Shown piece after piece: positions 25,121 through 31,590 of a stretch of DNA of 31,590 nt. The number at the start of each line of letters is the position of its first letter. Position 1 is the stretch's first letter. The DNA lies in the NCBI GenBank assembly GCA_002483425.1, contig DLHW01000037.1, positions 1 through 31,590 on the forward strand. Direction: 5' to 3'. The notes beneath the pieces were generated by a model. That model searched no databases and had not been told where the DNA came from. It saw nothing but the letters and a program-made list of their open reading frames with translations. Made by a program: the position numbers and the translations under genes. The stretch is from Methylococcaceae bacterium UBA7658 (GTDB taxonomy: Bacteria > Pseudomonadota > Gammaproteobacteria > Methylococcales > Methylomonadaceae).

Positions 25121-26713
25121 TTATAAAACCGCTACTGCACTCCACTCCAAACCGAACTTCGCCAGATATTTCCGTAATCTATCTGAATCATTCGTGCTCC
25201 CGCGCTGGCTGCGGGAGACGGCGAACAGCTTGCGTCCGGCTTCGGACAGGTTTTTGCATTGCTTGCATACGGCGAGTACGGACAGCAATTGCATCCGGTC
25301 GAACAAGTCCAGTTCGCCCAGTTGTTCGGGCGGCAATAACCCGGATAAGTCGGCTGCTTGCGGTTCAGTGCGGTTGCCCCACAGTTTCCGCAAACGCTTG
25401 ATTTCCTGCCCGACTAGCTCGTCAGTAATTCGCCCACCCTCGGCCAAGGTCGCCATCCGTAACACCGACGCGCCCAAATCGCGGAAATTGCCCTGCCAAA
25501 GCGCCTCGCCGGAGGTGGCAAAGCGCAGGTACTTTTGCCGCGCTTCCTTGTTGAAATTGACTTTGCCGCCGACTTCAGCCGATTGTTGCGCCAGCAGATA
25601 ATCAATGTTCGGTTCGATGTCTTCTGGGCGCTGCGCCAGTGACGGCAACTCATAAGTCCACAAATTGATACGGGAGAATAAATCTTCCCGGAATCGGCCA
25701 GCTTGTACGTCTTGCCGTAAATCCCGGTGCGTACCAGCAATCAACTGAAAATCGCTAACGATAAGCTTATCGCCGCCAACCGGGTAGAAATTCTTTTCCT
25801 CGATGGCTTTCAACAACATGGCTTGCTCGTCCGCGCCCAACTCGCCGATTTCATCCAGGAATAACAAGCCCTTATCCGCACTCCTGAGCAACCCGCCCCG
25901 GTCTTGCTGCGCGCCGGTAAATGCGCCTTTGACGTGACCGAACAAGGCCGAAGCCGCGCCGTCGCCGCGCAAAGTCGCGCAATTGACTTCAACAAAGGAA
26001 CCGCTGATTTGATGGCGGGCTTTCTTTAATTCATAAACCCGCTTGGCGAGAAAGGATTTGCCTGCCCCGGTTTGCCCCATCAACAGCATCGGCGCTTTCG
26101 AGCGTACGGCGACATGCTCGATTTCACTGATCATCCGATTGAATGCCGCGTTGCGCGTCTCAATGCCGGACTTCAACAAGGCGATGGCATCGGCTTCCGC
26201 CTTGGCGTAGCGTTTGGCGATGGCATCGTAATGGCTTAAGTCCAGGTCAATCAGCGTGTAACTGCCGATTAAGTCTTTACCTTGTTTGCGCGGTGGCGAA
26301 GTTTGCAGCAACACACCAGGAAAATAGCGCGCTTCAACCATCAAAAACAGGCAAATCTGGGCGACGTGCGTACCGGTAGTGATGTGTATCCAGTAGTCAT
26401 CACGTTCGGTGTCAAAAGGATATTGTGCGGCGAAATCAAACAGCGCGGCGTAAACTTGCCCGAAATCCCAAGGGTCAGCAATCGTCATTTCCACGGGCGT
26501 AACTTCAGTTTCTGGCGAAACCGCAGCAATGTCTTCCGTTAATGCTTGGAGCAAGGATTGGTATTTGCGGTCATAAAACAAGACCAAGCGGTCGATGACC
26601 AAGTCTTCATGCTGGGTCAATGACACCGTTGGACGCCATTTTTCCCAACGCCCAGAGGCCTGGCCTGAATCCAGTTGTGTGCCGATAAAGCCGATAACTA
26701 CTTTCTTCTTCAT
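25121..26713 (-). CDS. rtcR: RtcR, sigma54-dependent activator of RNA repair genes
   Basis: RtcR senses an RNA-damage signal and then activates sigma54 promoters of the rtc genes. The 530-residue protein has the N-terminal RtcR/CARF-type sensor domain (about 1-180, MKKKVVIGFIGTQLDSG, YWIHITTGTHVAQICLFLM), thought to bind a cyclic or end-modified RNA ligand. An AAA+ domain follows (about 185-430), with Walker A GQTGAGKS at 213-220, the sigma54-contacting GAFTGA at 264-269 and Walker B LLFLDEIG at 283-290. The C-terminal DNA-binding region lies at about 470-525. Length and domain order fit RtcR. It is divergent from the slipin gene and its two likely target promoters are in this window. The transposon ends 25 bp after its stop. 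Confidence 0.95.
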   Translation of the reverse strand: MKKKVVIGFIGTQLDSGQASGRWEKWRPTVSLTQHEDLVIDRLVLFYDRKYQSLLQALTEDIAAVSPETEVTPVEMTIADPWDFGQVYAALFDFAAQYPFDTERDDYWIHITTGTHVAQICLFLMVEARYFPGVLLQTSPPRKQGKDLIGSYTLIDLDLSHYDAIAKRYAKAEADAIALLKSGIETRNAAFNRMISEIEHVAVRSKAPMLLMGQTGAGKSFLAKRVYELKKARHQISGSFVEVNCATLRGDGAASALFGHVKGAFTGAQQDRGGLLRSADKGLLFLDEIGELGADEQAMLLKAIEEKNFYPVGGDKLIVSDFQLIAGTHRDLRQDVQAGRFREDLFSRINLWTYELPSLAQRPEDIEPNIDYLLAQQSAEVGGKVNFNKEARQKYLRFATSGEALWQGNFRDLGASVLRMATLAEGGRITDELVGQEIKRLRKLWGNRTEPQAADLSGLLPPEQLGELDLFDRMQLLSVLAVCKQCKNLSEAGRKLFAVSRSQRGSTNDSDRLRKYLAKFGLEWSAVAVL

Positions 26714-26854
26714 GATAAAAATTTATAAAGACGATATATTATTCTACTAATAAAAGAACATATCAGCCTAGCTTATTTCAATAATAATATTTATGGTAAA
26801 TATATTTTATTTATAATCAATTAGATATAGAAATTAATAAGGATATATCAACAT

Positions 26855-26872
26855 TTGGCACAGTTATCGCTT
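26855..26872 (+). promoter_or_regulatory. Sigma54 promoter for the structured RNA-slipin unit
   Basis: TTGGCACAGTTATCGCTT carries GG at 26857-26858 and GC at 26869-26870 with exactly 10 bases between, the defining -24/-12 spacing. The following CTTATGT is shared with the rtcB promoter. It lies divergent from rtcR, where RtcR would be expected to act; the AT-rich stretch upstream (26720-26850) probably contains its binding sites. Confidence 0.8.
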
Positions 26873-27013
26873 ATGTCTAAATGTCATGTAACGAAGTTTG
26901 TGCTTACAAGTTGTGTTTAGCAACACGCTGGTGCGGTAAAACCCTGATAAGGTTGTTGTGCCGTATGCCGCCAAGTTTCAGTTATGGCAAACGGGTGGTT
27001 CTGGAGAATTTAC

Positions 27014-27038
27014 ATTGGTTCGATTCCAATACATCCAC
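27014..27038 (+). ncRNA. Orphan T-arm plus acceptor-like tail
   Basis: ATTGG-TTCGATT-CCAAT forms a perfect 5-bp stem with a 7-base T-loop, followed by ACATCCAC, shaped like the 3' half of a tRNA. I find no matching D-arm or anticodon arm upstream. GTGG at about 26995-26998 could pair with CCAC. It ends directly before the CAT tRNA-like sequence. It may be a tRNA mimic within a longer RNA or a tRNA remnant. Confidence 0.45.
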
Positions 27039-27111
27039 TATTGGATAGCTCAATGGGTAGAGCAGTGAACTCATAATTCACGGGTCGCGGGTTCGAGCCC
27101 CGCTCCAAATC
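27039..27111 (+). tRNA. tRNA-like gene, anticodon CAT, with a mispaired acceptor end
   Basis: The D-arm (GCTC/GAGC), anticodon arm (GTGAA, loop CTCATAA, TTCAC) and T-arm (GCGGG, loop TTCGAGC, CCCGC) are all perfect, and the variable loop is 5 bases. The anticodon CAT would give tRNA-Met or, if modified, tRNA-Ile. Only five of seven acceptor pairs form (TATTGGA against TCCAAAT): the outermost two are T-T and A-A. No CCA is encoded. It lies within the RtcR/sigma54-controlled unit, away from other tRNA genes. It may be a functional damage-inducible tRNA, a substrate or decoy of the RNA ligase, or the tRNA-like module of a longer RNA. Confidence 0.7.
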
Positions 27112-27377
27112 TCGGTCTGAAAAACCGATTTACAAATAATGCAGTCCGGCTGGTTGTGGCACGCGCAAGTGTCCACTGTCCTTATCCGCAAAAGTGGGAT
27201 CGCAAACTAGGCAAGTTGCAATACGTTGATGGAAAGAACAGTCAGTTAAGGGCTTGTGAGCCTTAGCACACATGACCTTACACTGTAAATTCAATCACTT
27301 TGCAGCTCCCTGGGTTGCCAGAACACGGACGCAACAAGGGATAACCGACCAGCCTCAAATTAACCTAAGGAATGATT

Positions 27378-28517
27378 ATGTTTAAGACAGTATTTATCAA
27401 GAAAAACGAACGCGGCCTGTTGATGGAACGTGGCGATTTTGTTCGCATCTTGGAATCCGGCGAACAGCGCTTGTCTTTGAACCCATTAAAACGGCAAAAC
27501 GTGAAAATATTTACTGCCGACAACGAATTCAACGACGAAACCTTGCTGAATTATTTACAAAAAAACGAAGCCGAGGTGGTGGCGCGTTACCTGCACGTTT
27601 TTGAATTAAACGACCAGGAAGCTGGCTTGTTATACGCCAATAATAAGTTGGTTGAAATTTTAGCCCCAGGCACCCGTCGCGCTTATTGGAAAGGCGATAT
27701 CGATTTTGTATTGGAAACAGCCGACTTATCCCAAGGTTATGAAGTGGATAAGGCATTGACCCAACGCATCAAACAATCCTGGCTGAAAGGCCGCGAGTTG
27801 AAAGGTTCGGAAGGCTTTTTGGCGGTCGCCATCCCAGCATACCATGTCGGCGTGTTAAAAATCGACGGTAAAGTCGTGCGTCTGATGGCCGCGGCAACCG
27901 AAGTGTTCTGGGGCTTTAACCGCGACATCGCGGTAGAAACCGTTGATATGCGCCTGCAAAACCAGGAAGTCAGCGGTCAGGAAATCCTGACCAAGGATAA
28001 GGTGGCCTTGCGGATCAGCCTGATCGCGACTTGGCAGTTCAGCGACGTGTTATTGGCCTTTGCCAAGCTGAACAAACCTGCCGAGCACTTATACCGGGAA
28101 TTGCAATTCGCCCTGCGCGAAGCCATTGGTGAACGTACGCTGGATACCTTGCTGGAAAACAAGCAGTCGCTGAATAAGCTGTTGCTGGATGCGGTACAAG
28201 GCAAGTTGGCGAGTTTCGGCATCGACGTAAACAACGTCGGCTTGCGCGACATCATCCTTCCAGGTGAAATGAAAACCATCCTTGCACAGGTGGTGGAAGC
28301 GCAAAAGGCGGCGGAAGCCAATGTCATCAAGCGCCGGGAAGAAACCAACGCCACCCGGTCCTTGCTGAACACCGCCAAAGTCATGGAAGAAAACGCCACG
28401 GCCTTGCGATTGAAAGAACTGGAAACCCTGGAACGCGTTGCCGAACGGATCGACAAGATTTCGGTTTATGGCGGCTTGGATCAGGTGTTGAATGGTTTGG
28501 TTAATATTAAGCAATAA
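27378..28517 (+). CDS. Slipin family protein (SPFH/band-7)
   Basis: SPFH proteins form oligomeric scaffolds on membranes. The 379-residue protein starts MFKTVFIKKNERGLLMERGD and lacks the membrane hairpin of stomatins. It has the band-7 core at about 110-290 (QNQEVSGQEILTKDKVALRI, ALREAIGERTLDTLL, VGLRDIILPGEMKTIL) and a charged helical C-terminus (QVVEAQKAAEANVIKRREE). The ATG at 27378 is preferred to one at 27372 because AAGG lies 7 nt before it, whereas the earlier ATG almost abuts the ribosome site. Slipins are often encoded next to RtcB in bacterial RNA repair loci. Here it is the protein-coding gene of the first sigma54 unit. Its exact task in repair is not known. Confidence 0.88.
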   Translation: MFKTVFIKKNERGLLMERGDFVRILESGEQRLSLNPLKRQNVKIFTADNEFNDETLLNYLQKNEAEVVARYLHVFELNDQEAGLLYANNKLVEILAPGTRRAYWKGDIDFVLETADLSQGYEVDKALTQRIKQSWLKGRELKGSEGFLAVAIPAYHVGVLKIDGKVVRLMAAATEVFWGFNRDIAVETVDMRLQNQEVSGQEILTKDKVALRISLIATWQFSDVLLAFAKLNKPAEHLYRELQFALREAIGERTLDTLLENKQSLNKLLLDAVQGKLASFGIDVNNVGLRDIILPGEMKTILAQVVEAQKAAEANVIKRREETNATRSLLNTAKVMEENATALRLKELETLERVAERIDKISVYGGLDQVLNGLVNIKQ

Positions 28518-28520
28518 TGT

Positions 28521-28557
28521 TATCCGCCTGTGCGAAACAACAAAGCATAGGCGGATA
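28521..28557 (+). terminator. Hairpin after slipin, probable terminator
   Basis: TATCCGCCTGTGC pairs with GCATAGGCGGATA (13 bp with one G-U) around an 11-nt loop, just after the slipin stop codon. There is only a weak T-rich tail (GTTATATTTT, several bases later), so it could also be a processing or REP-like hairpin. Confidence 0.55.
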
Positions 28558-28606
28558 GCCTAAAGTTATATTTTCAGCAATCACTCAAGAAAACAACATA
28601 AGTTGT

Positions 28607-29008
28607 TTATTTTCTTGCATCATAACGCTCAACATCACTGCCCCAATCCAAAATAGCTTGATCGGCAGTCAATAAAACCCCGCCATTTAGCTGGGTTGTG
28701 GCAACAATCAACCTATCTGCCGGATCGCCGTGCAAGTCAAGCTGGGCTGCGGCGATGCCAATTTCGCCGTCTACAGGAATTTCAACCAATCCCAATCGCA
28801 ATAAATCTCGCCGCCATGCGCTGATCGGCAGCGATAAGCTAATGCGGCCTTTGCCAATCAGCATGGCAACTTCCCAAAATGAAATTGCTGATACTGCCAA
28901 ACACCCTTGCTGCAAGGTGGCATCGGCGCGTTTGCGCGCTTCTGGCCCAAGGTTTGGGTCATCCTGGTCAAGCCAGATTAGGGCGTGAGTGTCGAGCAAG
29001 ATAGTCAT
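28607..29008 (-). CDS. vapC: PIN-domain toxin, VapC family
   Basis: VapC toxins are ribonucleases that cut tRNA or rRNA. From the ATG at 29008 the protein is 133 residues, starting MTILLDTHALIWL. The four acidic PIN residues are visible: D6, E46 (SFWEVAML), D98 (DPADRLIVAT) and D116 (TADQAILDW). The start at 29008 is preferred over one four codons upstream because its ATG overlaps the antitoxin stop (ATGA), giving coupled translation. It lies between slipin and rtcB on the opposite strand. An RNase toxin inside an RNA repair locus is notable, though toxin-antitoxin pairs also settle anywhere. Confidence 0.92.
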   Translation of the reverse strand: MTILLDTHALIWLDQDDPNLGPEARKRADATLQQGCLAVSAISFWEVAMLIGKGRISLSLPISAWRRDLLRLGLVEIPVDGEIGIAAAQLDLHGDPADRLIVATTQLNGGVLLTADQAILDWGSDVERYDARK

Positions 29009-29229
29009 TCCGCATCCCAACTCTCGCCTACTGGCGCGATAATATCGCCGACAATGCTGATTTTGCCTTGATGGCAGCCCACGAGTGAAGCTGGCCTTGA
29101 AGCCACCGGCGACAGTTGCGCCACGGGCTGGCCGTTTTTGGTAATCACAATGATGTCGCCAGATTCTGCGACTTCATTCATTAATTGCAGGCATTTTGCC
29201 TTGAATTCTGATGCTTTGATGGTTTGCAT
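29005..29229 (-). CDS. Antitoxin, Phd/YefM family
   Basis: The 74-residue protein (MQTIKASEFKAKCLQLMNEV) has the Phd/YefM N-terminal fold that binds DNA (SEFKAKCLQLMNEVAESGDIIVITKNGQPVAQLSP). The C-terminal tail ending VGESWDAE would wrap the toxin. It precedes vapC in the usual antitoxin-toxin order, with a 4-base overlap. Direct repeats upstream may be its operator for autoregulation. Confidence 0.92.
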   Translation of the reverse strand: MQTIKASEFKAKCLQLMNEVAESGDIIVITKNGQPVAQLSPVASRPASLVGCHQGKISIVGDIIAPVGESWDAE

Positions 29230-29247
29230 AACGTTCTCATCTATAAT

Positions 29248-29269
29248 GTGACCATAGGCGTGACTATAG
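29248..29269 (-). promoter_or_regulatory. Direct repeats upstream of the antitoxin, possible operator
   Basis: GTGACCATAG and GTGACTATAG are 10-bp direct repeats with one mismatch, 12 bp apart (about one helical turn), 19 bp upstream of the antitoxin start codon. This arrangement suits cooperative binding of Phd-type dimers. The role is inferred. Confidence 0.45.
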
Positions 29270-29453
29270 TCTTATGGCTGATAAAAGTCAATTAAGCCAC
29301 CTTCTGCAACATTGCTAATATTTTATAAATAGTTATCTTATTTTATAAAAATAATCTAGTGGCTTGGCTTGCAATCGTTGCTTAAAAAATAAATGATATT
29401 TAAATTATAATATAAAACAATAAGATATAATTAATAACCTTATTAATCCATAG

Positions 29454-29471
29454 TTGGCACGACTTTAGCTT
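29454..29471 (+). promoter_or_regulatory. Sigma54 promoter of rtcB
   Basis: TTGGCACGACTTTAGCTT has GG at 29456-29457 and GC at 29468-29469, again 10 bases apart. It shares TTGGCAC and the trailing GCTTATGT-like end with the promoter at 26855. It lies 45-60 bp before the rtcB start, so RtcR very likely controls rtcB from here. An AT-rich stretch with AATAAG...CTTATT (29419-29445) lies directly upstream. Confidence 0.85.
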
Positions 29472-29513
29472 ATGTAGTTGTGTATTAATTATTTCTAAAT
29501 GGAGAATACAACC

Positions 29514-30740
29514 ATGCAACCCGAAAACTATTCCATCATGCAAGCCGGAAACGGCAAGCCGATCAAGCTTTGGACGCACGGCGTACCGGTGGAAGACGAT
29601 GCCAAGAAGCAATTGCAGAACATCGCGCAATTGCCGTTTATCTTCAAGCACGTCGCGGTAATGCCGGACGTGCATTTGGGAAAGGGTTCGACCATCGGCA
29701 GCGTGATTCCGACGCTCGGTGCGATTATCCCGGCGGCGGTCGGCGTGGACATCGGCTGTGGGATGATGGCGGCGCGTACCAGCCTGACGGCGGGTGACTT
29801 GCCGGATAACCTGCACGGCTGGCGGTCTGCGATTGAAGCCGCCGTGCCGCATGGTTTGTCGCGTACCCGTGGCGGTCGTGATAAGGGTAGCTGGGAGAAC
29901 CCGCCGGATAACGTCGATGCGGCCTGGGCGGAAATCCTGCCCGAATTTGAACGCTTGACGGCAAAGCATAAGTGCCTGAAAAACACCAACAACCATAAGC
30001 ATTTGGGAACGCTGGGAACCGGCAACCACTTCATCGAAGTGTGCCTGGACGAAAGCCAGAGCGTATGGTTTATGCTGCATTCCGGCTCGCGCGGGGTGGG
30101 TAACCGCATCGGGACGCACTTTATCGAGCTGGCGAAGAAGGATATGGAAAAATTCTACATCCAATTGCCGGATAAGGATTTATCGTACTTTCCCGAAGGT
30201 ACGGAACATTTCGATGACTATGTTCAGGCGGTGCACTGGGCGCAGGAATTCGCGAGCCGTAACCGTGAGTTGATGATGGAGAATGTCGTGGCAGCAATCC
30301 AGGCGATTTGTCCCAAGCCGTTTACCGCCGATGTGGAAGCGGTGAACTGCCACCATAACTACGTGCAACGCGAACACCACTTCGGCCACAACGTGCTGGT
30401 AACGCGCAAAGGCGCGGTGGCGGCCTGGCCGGGGCAGATGGGGATTATCCCCGGCTCGATGGGTGCGAAGTCCTTCATTGTGCGCGGTAAAGGCCAGGAA
30501 GAAGCCTTCTGCTCATGCAGCCACGGCGCTGGTCGAACCATGTCCCGCACCGCCGCGAAAAAGCGCTTCAACGTCGCCGACCAAATCGAAGCGACGAAAG
30601 GCGTGGAATGCCGAAAAGATGCCGACGTGATCGACGAAATCCCGATGGCGTATAAGGACATCGATGCGGTCATGGCGGCGCAAGCGGACTTAGTGAAGAT
30701 TGTGCACACCTTGAAGCAGGTGGTTTGTGTGAAGGGGTAA
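29514..30740 (+). CDS. rtcB: RNA-splicing ligase RtcB
   Basis: RtcB joins RNA ends bearing 2',3'-cyclic phosphate or 3'-phosphate to 5'-OH, using GTP and Mn2+. From the ATG at 29514 the protein is 408 residues, the same length as the E. coli enzyme. That ATG has GGAG 9 nt upstream, better than the in-frame ATG at 29499, which lies before the ribosome site. Active-site elements are present: MPDVHLGKGSTIG, GVDIGCGM (C82), GTGNHF, LHSGSRG, NCHHNYVQ and CSCSHGAGR, with the guanylated histidine at position 337. It has its own sigma54 promoter. RtcA, the usual partner in enterobacteria, is not found downstream. Confidence 0.97.
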   Translation: MQPENYSIMQAGNGKPIKLWTHGVPVEDDAKKQLQNIAQLPFIFKHVAVMPDVHLGKGSTIGSVIPTLGAIIPAAVGVDIGCGMMAARTSLTAGDLPDNLHGWRSAIEAAVPHGLSRTRGGRDKGSWENPPDNVDAAWAEILPEFERLTAKHKCLKNTNNHKHLGTLGTGNHFIEVCLDESQSVWFMLHSGSRGVGNRIGTHFIELAKKDMEKFYIQLPDKDLSYFPEGTEHFDDYVQAVHWAQEFASRNRELMMENVVAAIQAICPKPFTADVEAVNCHHNYVQREHHFGHNVLVTRKGAVAAWPGQMGIIPGSMGAKSFIVRGKGQEEAFCSCSHGAGRTMSRTAAKKRFNVADQIEATKGVECRKDADVIDEIPMAYKDIDAVMAAQADLVKIVHTLKQVVCVKG

Positions 30741-30766
30741 GGGATAAGGCTAAAGGATAAATACAA

Positions 30767-30811
30767 ATCCTTCCCACGCTCTGCGTACCCAAGGGCATAA
30801 ATGGGAAGGAT
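30767..30811 (+). terminator. Hairpin after rtcB, terminator or palindromic repeat
   Basis: ATCCTTCCCA and TGGGAAGGAT form a perfect 10-bp stem around a 25-nt loop, 26 bp after the rtcB stop. The part CCCACGCTCTGCGT resembles a widespread extragenic repeat. No T-run follows. Confidence 0.45.
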
Positions 30812-30821
30812 GTAAGCCGTG

Positions 30822-30935
30822 ATGAGTGGTAATTGGACGGAAGTTTCATGTTTGACCCAAAGTAAATCCATTCATGCTTCGACCAACTCACCACGAACGG
30901 ATTTACTTTTACATGGCGACAATGAAGGTTCTTGA
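30822..30935 (+). pseudogene. Remnant of a GIY-YIG nuclease gene tail
   Basis: This 37-codon frame (MSGNWTEVSCLTQSKS...) closely matches the end of the complete gene at 31050-31418 (MRGNWTEVSRLAQSKS...). DNA identity is high over about 120 bp. It lacks the GIY-YIG catalytic part and also lacks the extra repeat inserted in the complete copy. It is a broken tandem copy. Confidence 0.7.
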
Positions 30936-30980
30936 CTTATCGTAGCGCCAAGAAATAAATCAAAATAACCAACTTTTCTC

Positions 30981-31012
30981 CGTTCGTCCTGAGCCTAGTC
31001 GAAGGATGAATG
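30981..31012 (+). repeat. Extragenic palindromic repeat, copy 1
   Basis: CGTTCGTCCTGAGCCTAGTC followed by GAAGGATGAATGG belongs to the widespread CGTTCGTCCTGAGC-GTCGAAGGATGAA repeat type. Further copies lie at 31330-31371 (inverted) and 31443-31472. Confidence 0.7.
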
Positions 31013-31049
31013 GAAAAAGTTCTCAAATCCATAAATGGGATAAAGCCAA

Positions 31050-31418
31050 ATGTTTTGGGTATATATCTTAAGATGCGCCGACAACAGCTACTACACCGGC
31101 CACACCGATAACCTTGAAATTCGCGTCGCCAAACATAACGCAGGAGAATGTCCAGGCTATACCGCCTCACGGCTTCCCGTGGAACTTGCCTGGTCGCAAG
31201 CATTCAACTCGCGGGAAGAAGCCTTATCAGCGGAAAGGCAGATCAAAGGTTGGGGCCGCAAGAAAAAAGAAGCCATGATGCGCGGCAATTGGACGGAAGT
31301 TTCCCGTTTAGCCCAAAGTAAATCCGCCCATCCTTCGATCCTTCGACAAGCTCAGGACTCGCCACGAACGGATTTGCTTTTACGTGGCGACGATGAAGAT
31401 ATTGATTCATCGCAATAG
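31050..31418 (+). CDS. Small GIY-YIG nuclease superfamily protein with repeat-derived tail
   Basis: The 122-residue protein has a complete GIY-YIG domain: WVYIL at 3-7, YYTG at 14-17, the catalytic arginine in LEIRVAKHN (R25), the glutamate in SAERQIKGW (E62) and the usual KKKEAMMRGNW end. Stand-alone members of this family are usually about 80-95 residues. The extra C-terminal stretch (about 92-122, with SILRQAQD) is translated from an extragenic palindromic repeat that has landed in the gene's 3' end. The natural function of these small proteins is not settled. A broken copy of its tail lies just upstream. Confidence 0.8.
   Translation: MFWVYILRCADNSYYTGHTDNLEIRVAKHNAGECPGYTASRLPVELAWSQAFNSREEALSAERQIKGWGRKKKEAMMRGNWTEVSRLAQSKSAHPSILRQAQDSPRTDLLLRGDDEDIDSSQ
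31330..31371 (-). repeat. Extragenic palindromic repeat, copy 2, inside the nuclease gene
   Basis: CCTTCGACAAGCTCAGGA and the flanking CGAACGG are the inverted form of the repeat at 30981 and 31443. It lies within the coding end of the GIY-YIG gene. Confidence 0.7.
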
Positions 31419-31442
31419 TTGGTTTTTTTAAATCAAAAAAAC

Positions 31443-31472
31443 CGTTCGTCCTGAGTTTGTCGAAGGATGAAC
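31443..31472 (+). repeat. Extragenic palindromic repeat, copy 3
   Basis: CGTTCGTCCTGAGTTTGTCG with GAAGGATGAAC follows the nuclease gene. It and copy 1 flank the gene in the same orientation. Confidence 0.7.
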
Positions 31473-31565
31473 AACATATATTTTTGTCTTTCGAAGTGTT
31501 GTGAGGGGCATGTAATATACTGCAATATATTGCTGATTATTTTTAATTAAACGAGAATAAATAGT

Positions 31566-31590
31566 ATGGCTCTAGACTATCAGGAGAGAT
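31566..31590 (+). CDS. Possible start of a further gene (partial)
   Basis: The last bases read ATG GCT CTA GAC TAT CAG GAG AGA, giving MALDYQER, open to the window edge. A weak GAG lies upstream. Too short to identify. Confidence 0.3.

Larger units (their letters stand above)
26873..27377 (+). ncRNA. Structured RNA region upstream of slipin (tRNA-like, possibly Y-RNA-like)
   Basis: About 500 bases between the sigma54 promoter and slipin contain no ORF but many hairpins, for example GTGTT-TAGC-AACAC (26913-26926) and TCGGT...ACCGA (27112-27128). Inside lie an isolated T-arm (27014-27030) and a nearly full tRNA-like fold (27039-27111). In Salmonella the RtcR-controlled repair operon encodes Y-RNA-like (Yrl) RNAs that contain a tRNA-mimicking module. 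A similar role here is inferred from promoter and position; no Ro60-family gene is visible in the window. Confidence 0.5.
30741..31049. repeat. Repeat-rich intergenic region after rtcB
   Basis: No intact gene is visible. It contains a 10-bp perfect hairpin (30767-30811), a degraded copy of the GIY-YIG gene tail (30822-30935) and one extragenic palindromic repeat (30981-31012). Confidence 0.7.

Noticed and set aside
29400..30164. A 254-codon minus-strand frame opposite rtcB
   Set aside because: Antisense to a highly conserved gene and rich in Arg/His as expected of a shadow frame.
30937..31203. Minus-strand frame across the first extragenic repeat
   Set aside because: It contains STRLRTNGE, the usual false translation of this repeat type, and is antisense to the GIY-YIG gene.
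1..31590. CRISPR array or rRNA genes
   Set aside because: I saw no regularly spaced direct repeats of 24-40 bases and no rRNA-like sequence in the window.

Overview
The window comes from a gammaproteobacterial (type I, Methylococcales) methanotroph. Its left edge carries the start of a particulate methane monooxygenase operon on the minus strand (pmoC complete, pmoA cut by the window edge), and the PmoA and PmoC sequences read out are of the type I kind. No genus is claimed.

Layout: (1) 1-1862, pmoC-pmoA with a long leader and a strong intergenic hairpin. (2) 1863-6580, a small membrane protein, then a minus-strand cluster read right to left: outer-membrane porin, diheme cytochrome c peroxidase/MauG-like protein (frameshifted), a 57-residue membrane protein, a periplasmic FMN-binding protein, and a 4-helix membrane protein. 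An excellent Fur box overlaps the porin promoter, so the cluster looks iron-regulated and could form a periplasmic redox pathway tied to iron. (3) 6949-8673, a PP2C phosphatase-Ser/Thr kinase fusion.

(4) 8729-25091 is a complete Tn3-family transposon of 16,363 bp. It has 38-bp terminal inverted repeats (35/38 identical), a perfect 5-bp target duplication AGCTT, a tnpA transposase, a divergent tnpR resolvase and a res-like site between them. Nearly 12 kb of cargo is one minus-strand gene set. It encodes two giant secreted multidomain proteins (1082 and 1418 aa). A third secreted protein (1145 aa) has a transglutaminase-like domain lacking the catalytic cysteine and a C-terminal NucA/NucB-type nuclease domain. 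A SUKH (SMI1/KNR4) family immunity-type protein follows. I read this as a transposon-borne secreted nuclease toxin-immunity system with two unexplained giant partners; it is the most novel item here.

(5) 25121-30740 is an RNA-repair locus: rtcR (sigma54 activator with a CARF-type sensor) on the minus strand, then two sigma54 -24/-12 promoters reading right. The first drives a structured RNA leader containing a CAT-anticodon tRNA-like gene, followed by a slipin (SPFH/band-7) gene. The second drives rtcB (RNA ligase). A Phd/VapC-type toxin-antitoxin pair sits between slipin and rtcB on the opposite strand. rtcA is not present in the window. (6) 30741-31590 holds extragenic palindromic repeats, a small GIY-YIG nuclease gene whose 3' end runs through such a repeat, a duplicated remnant of that gene's tail, and the first codons of a possible further gene.

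The transposon lies in the gap between two converging genes (the kinase/phosphatase and rtcR), so it appears not to have broken a gene. All domain calls come from reading the sequence by eye; no database search was run.
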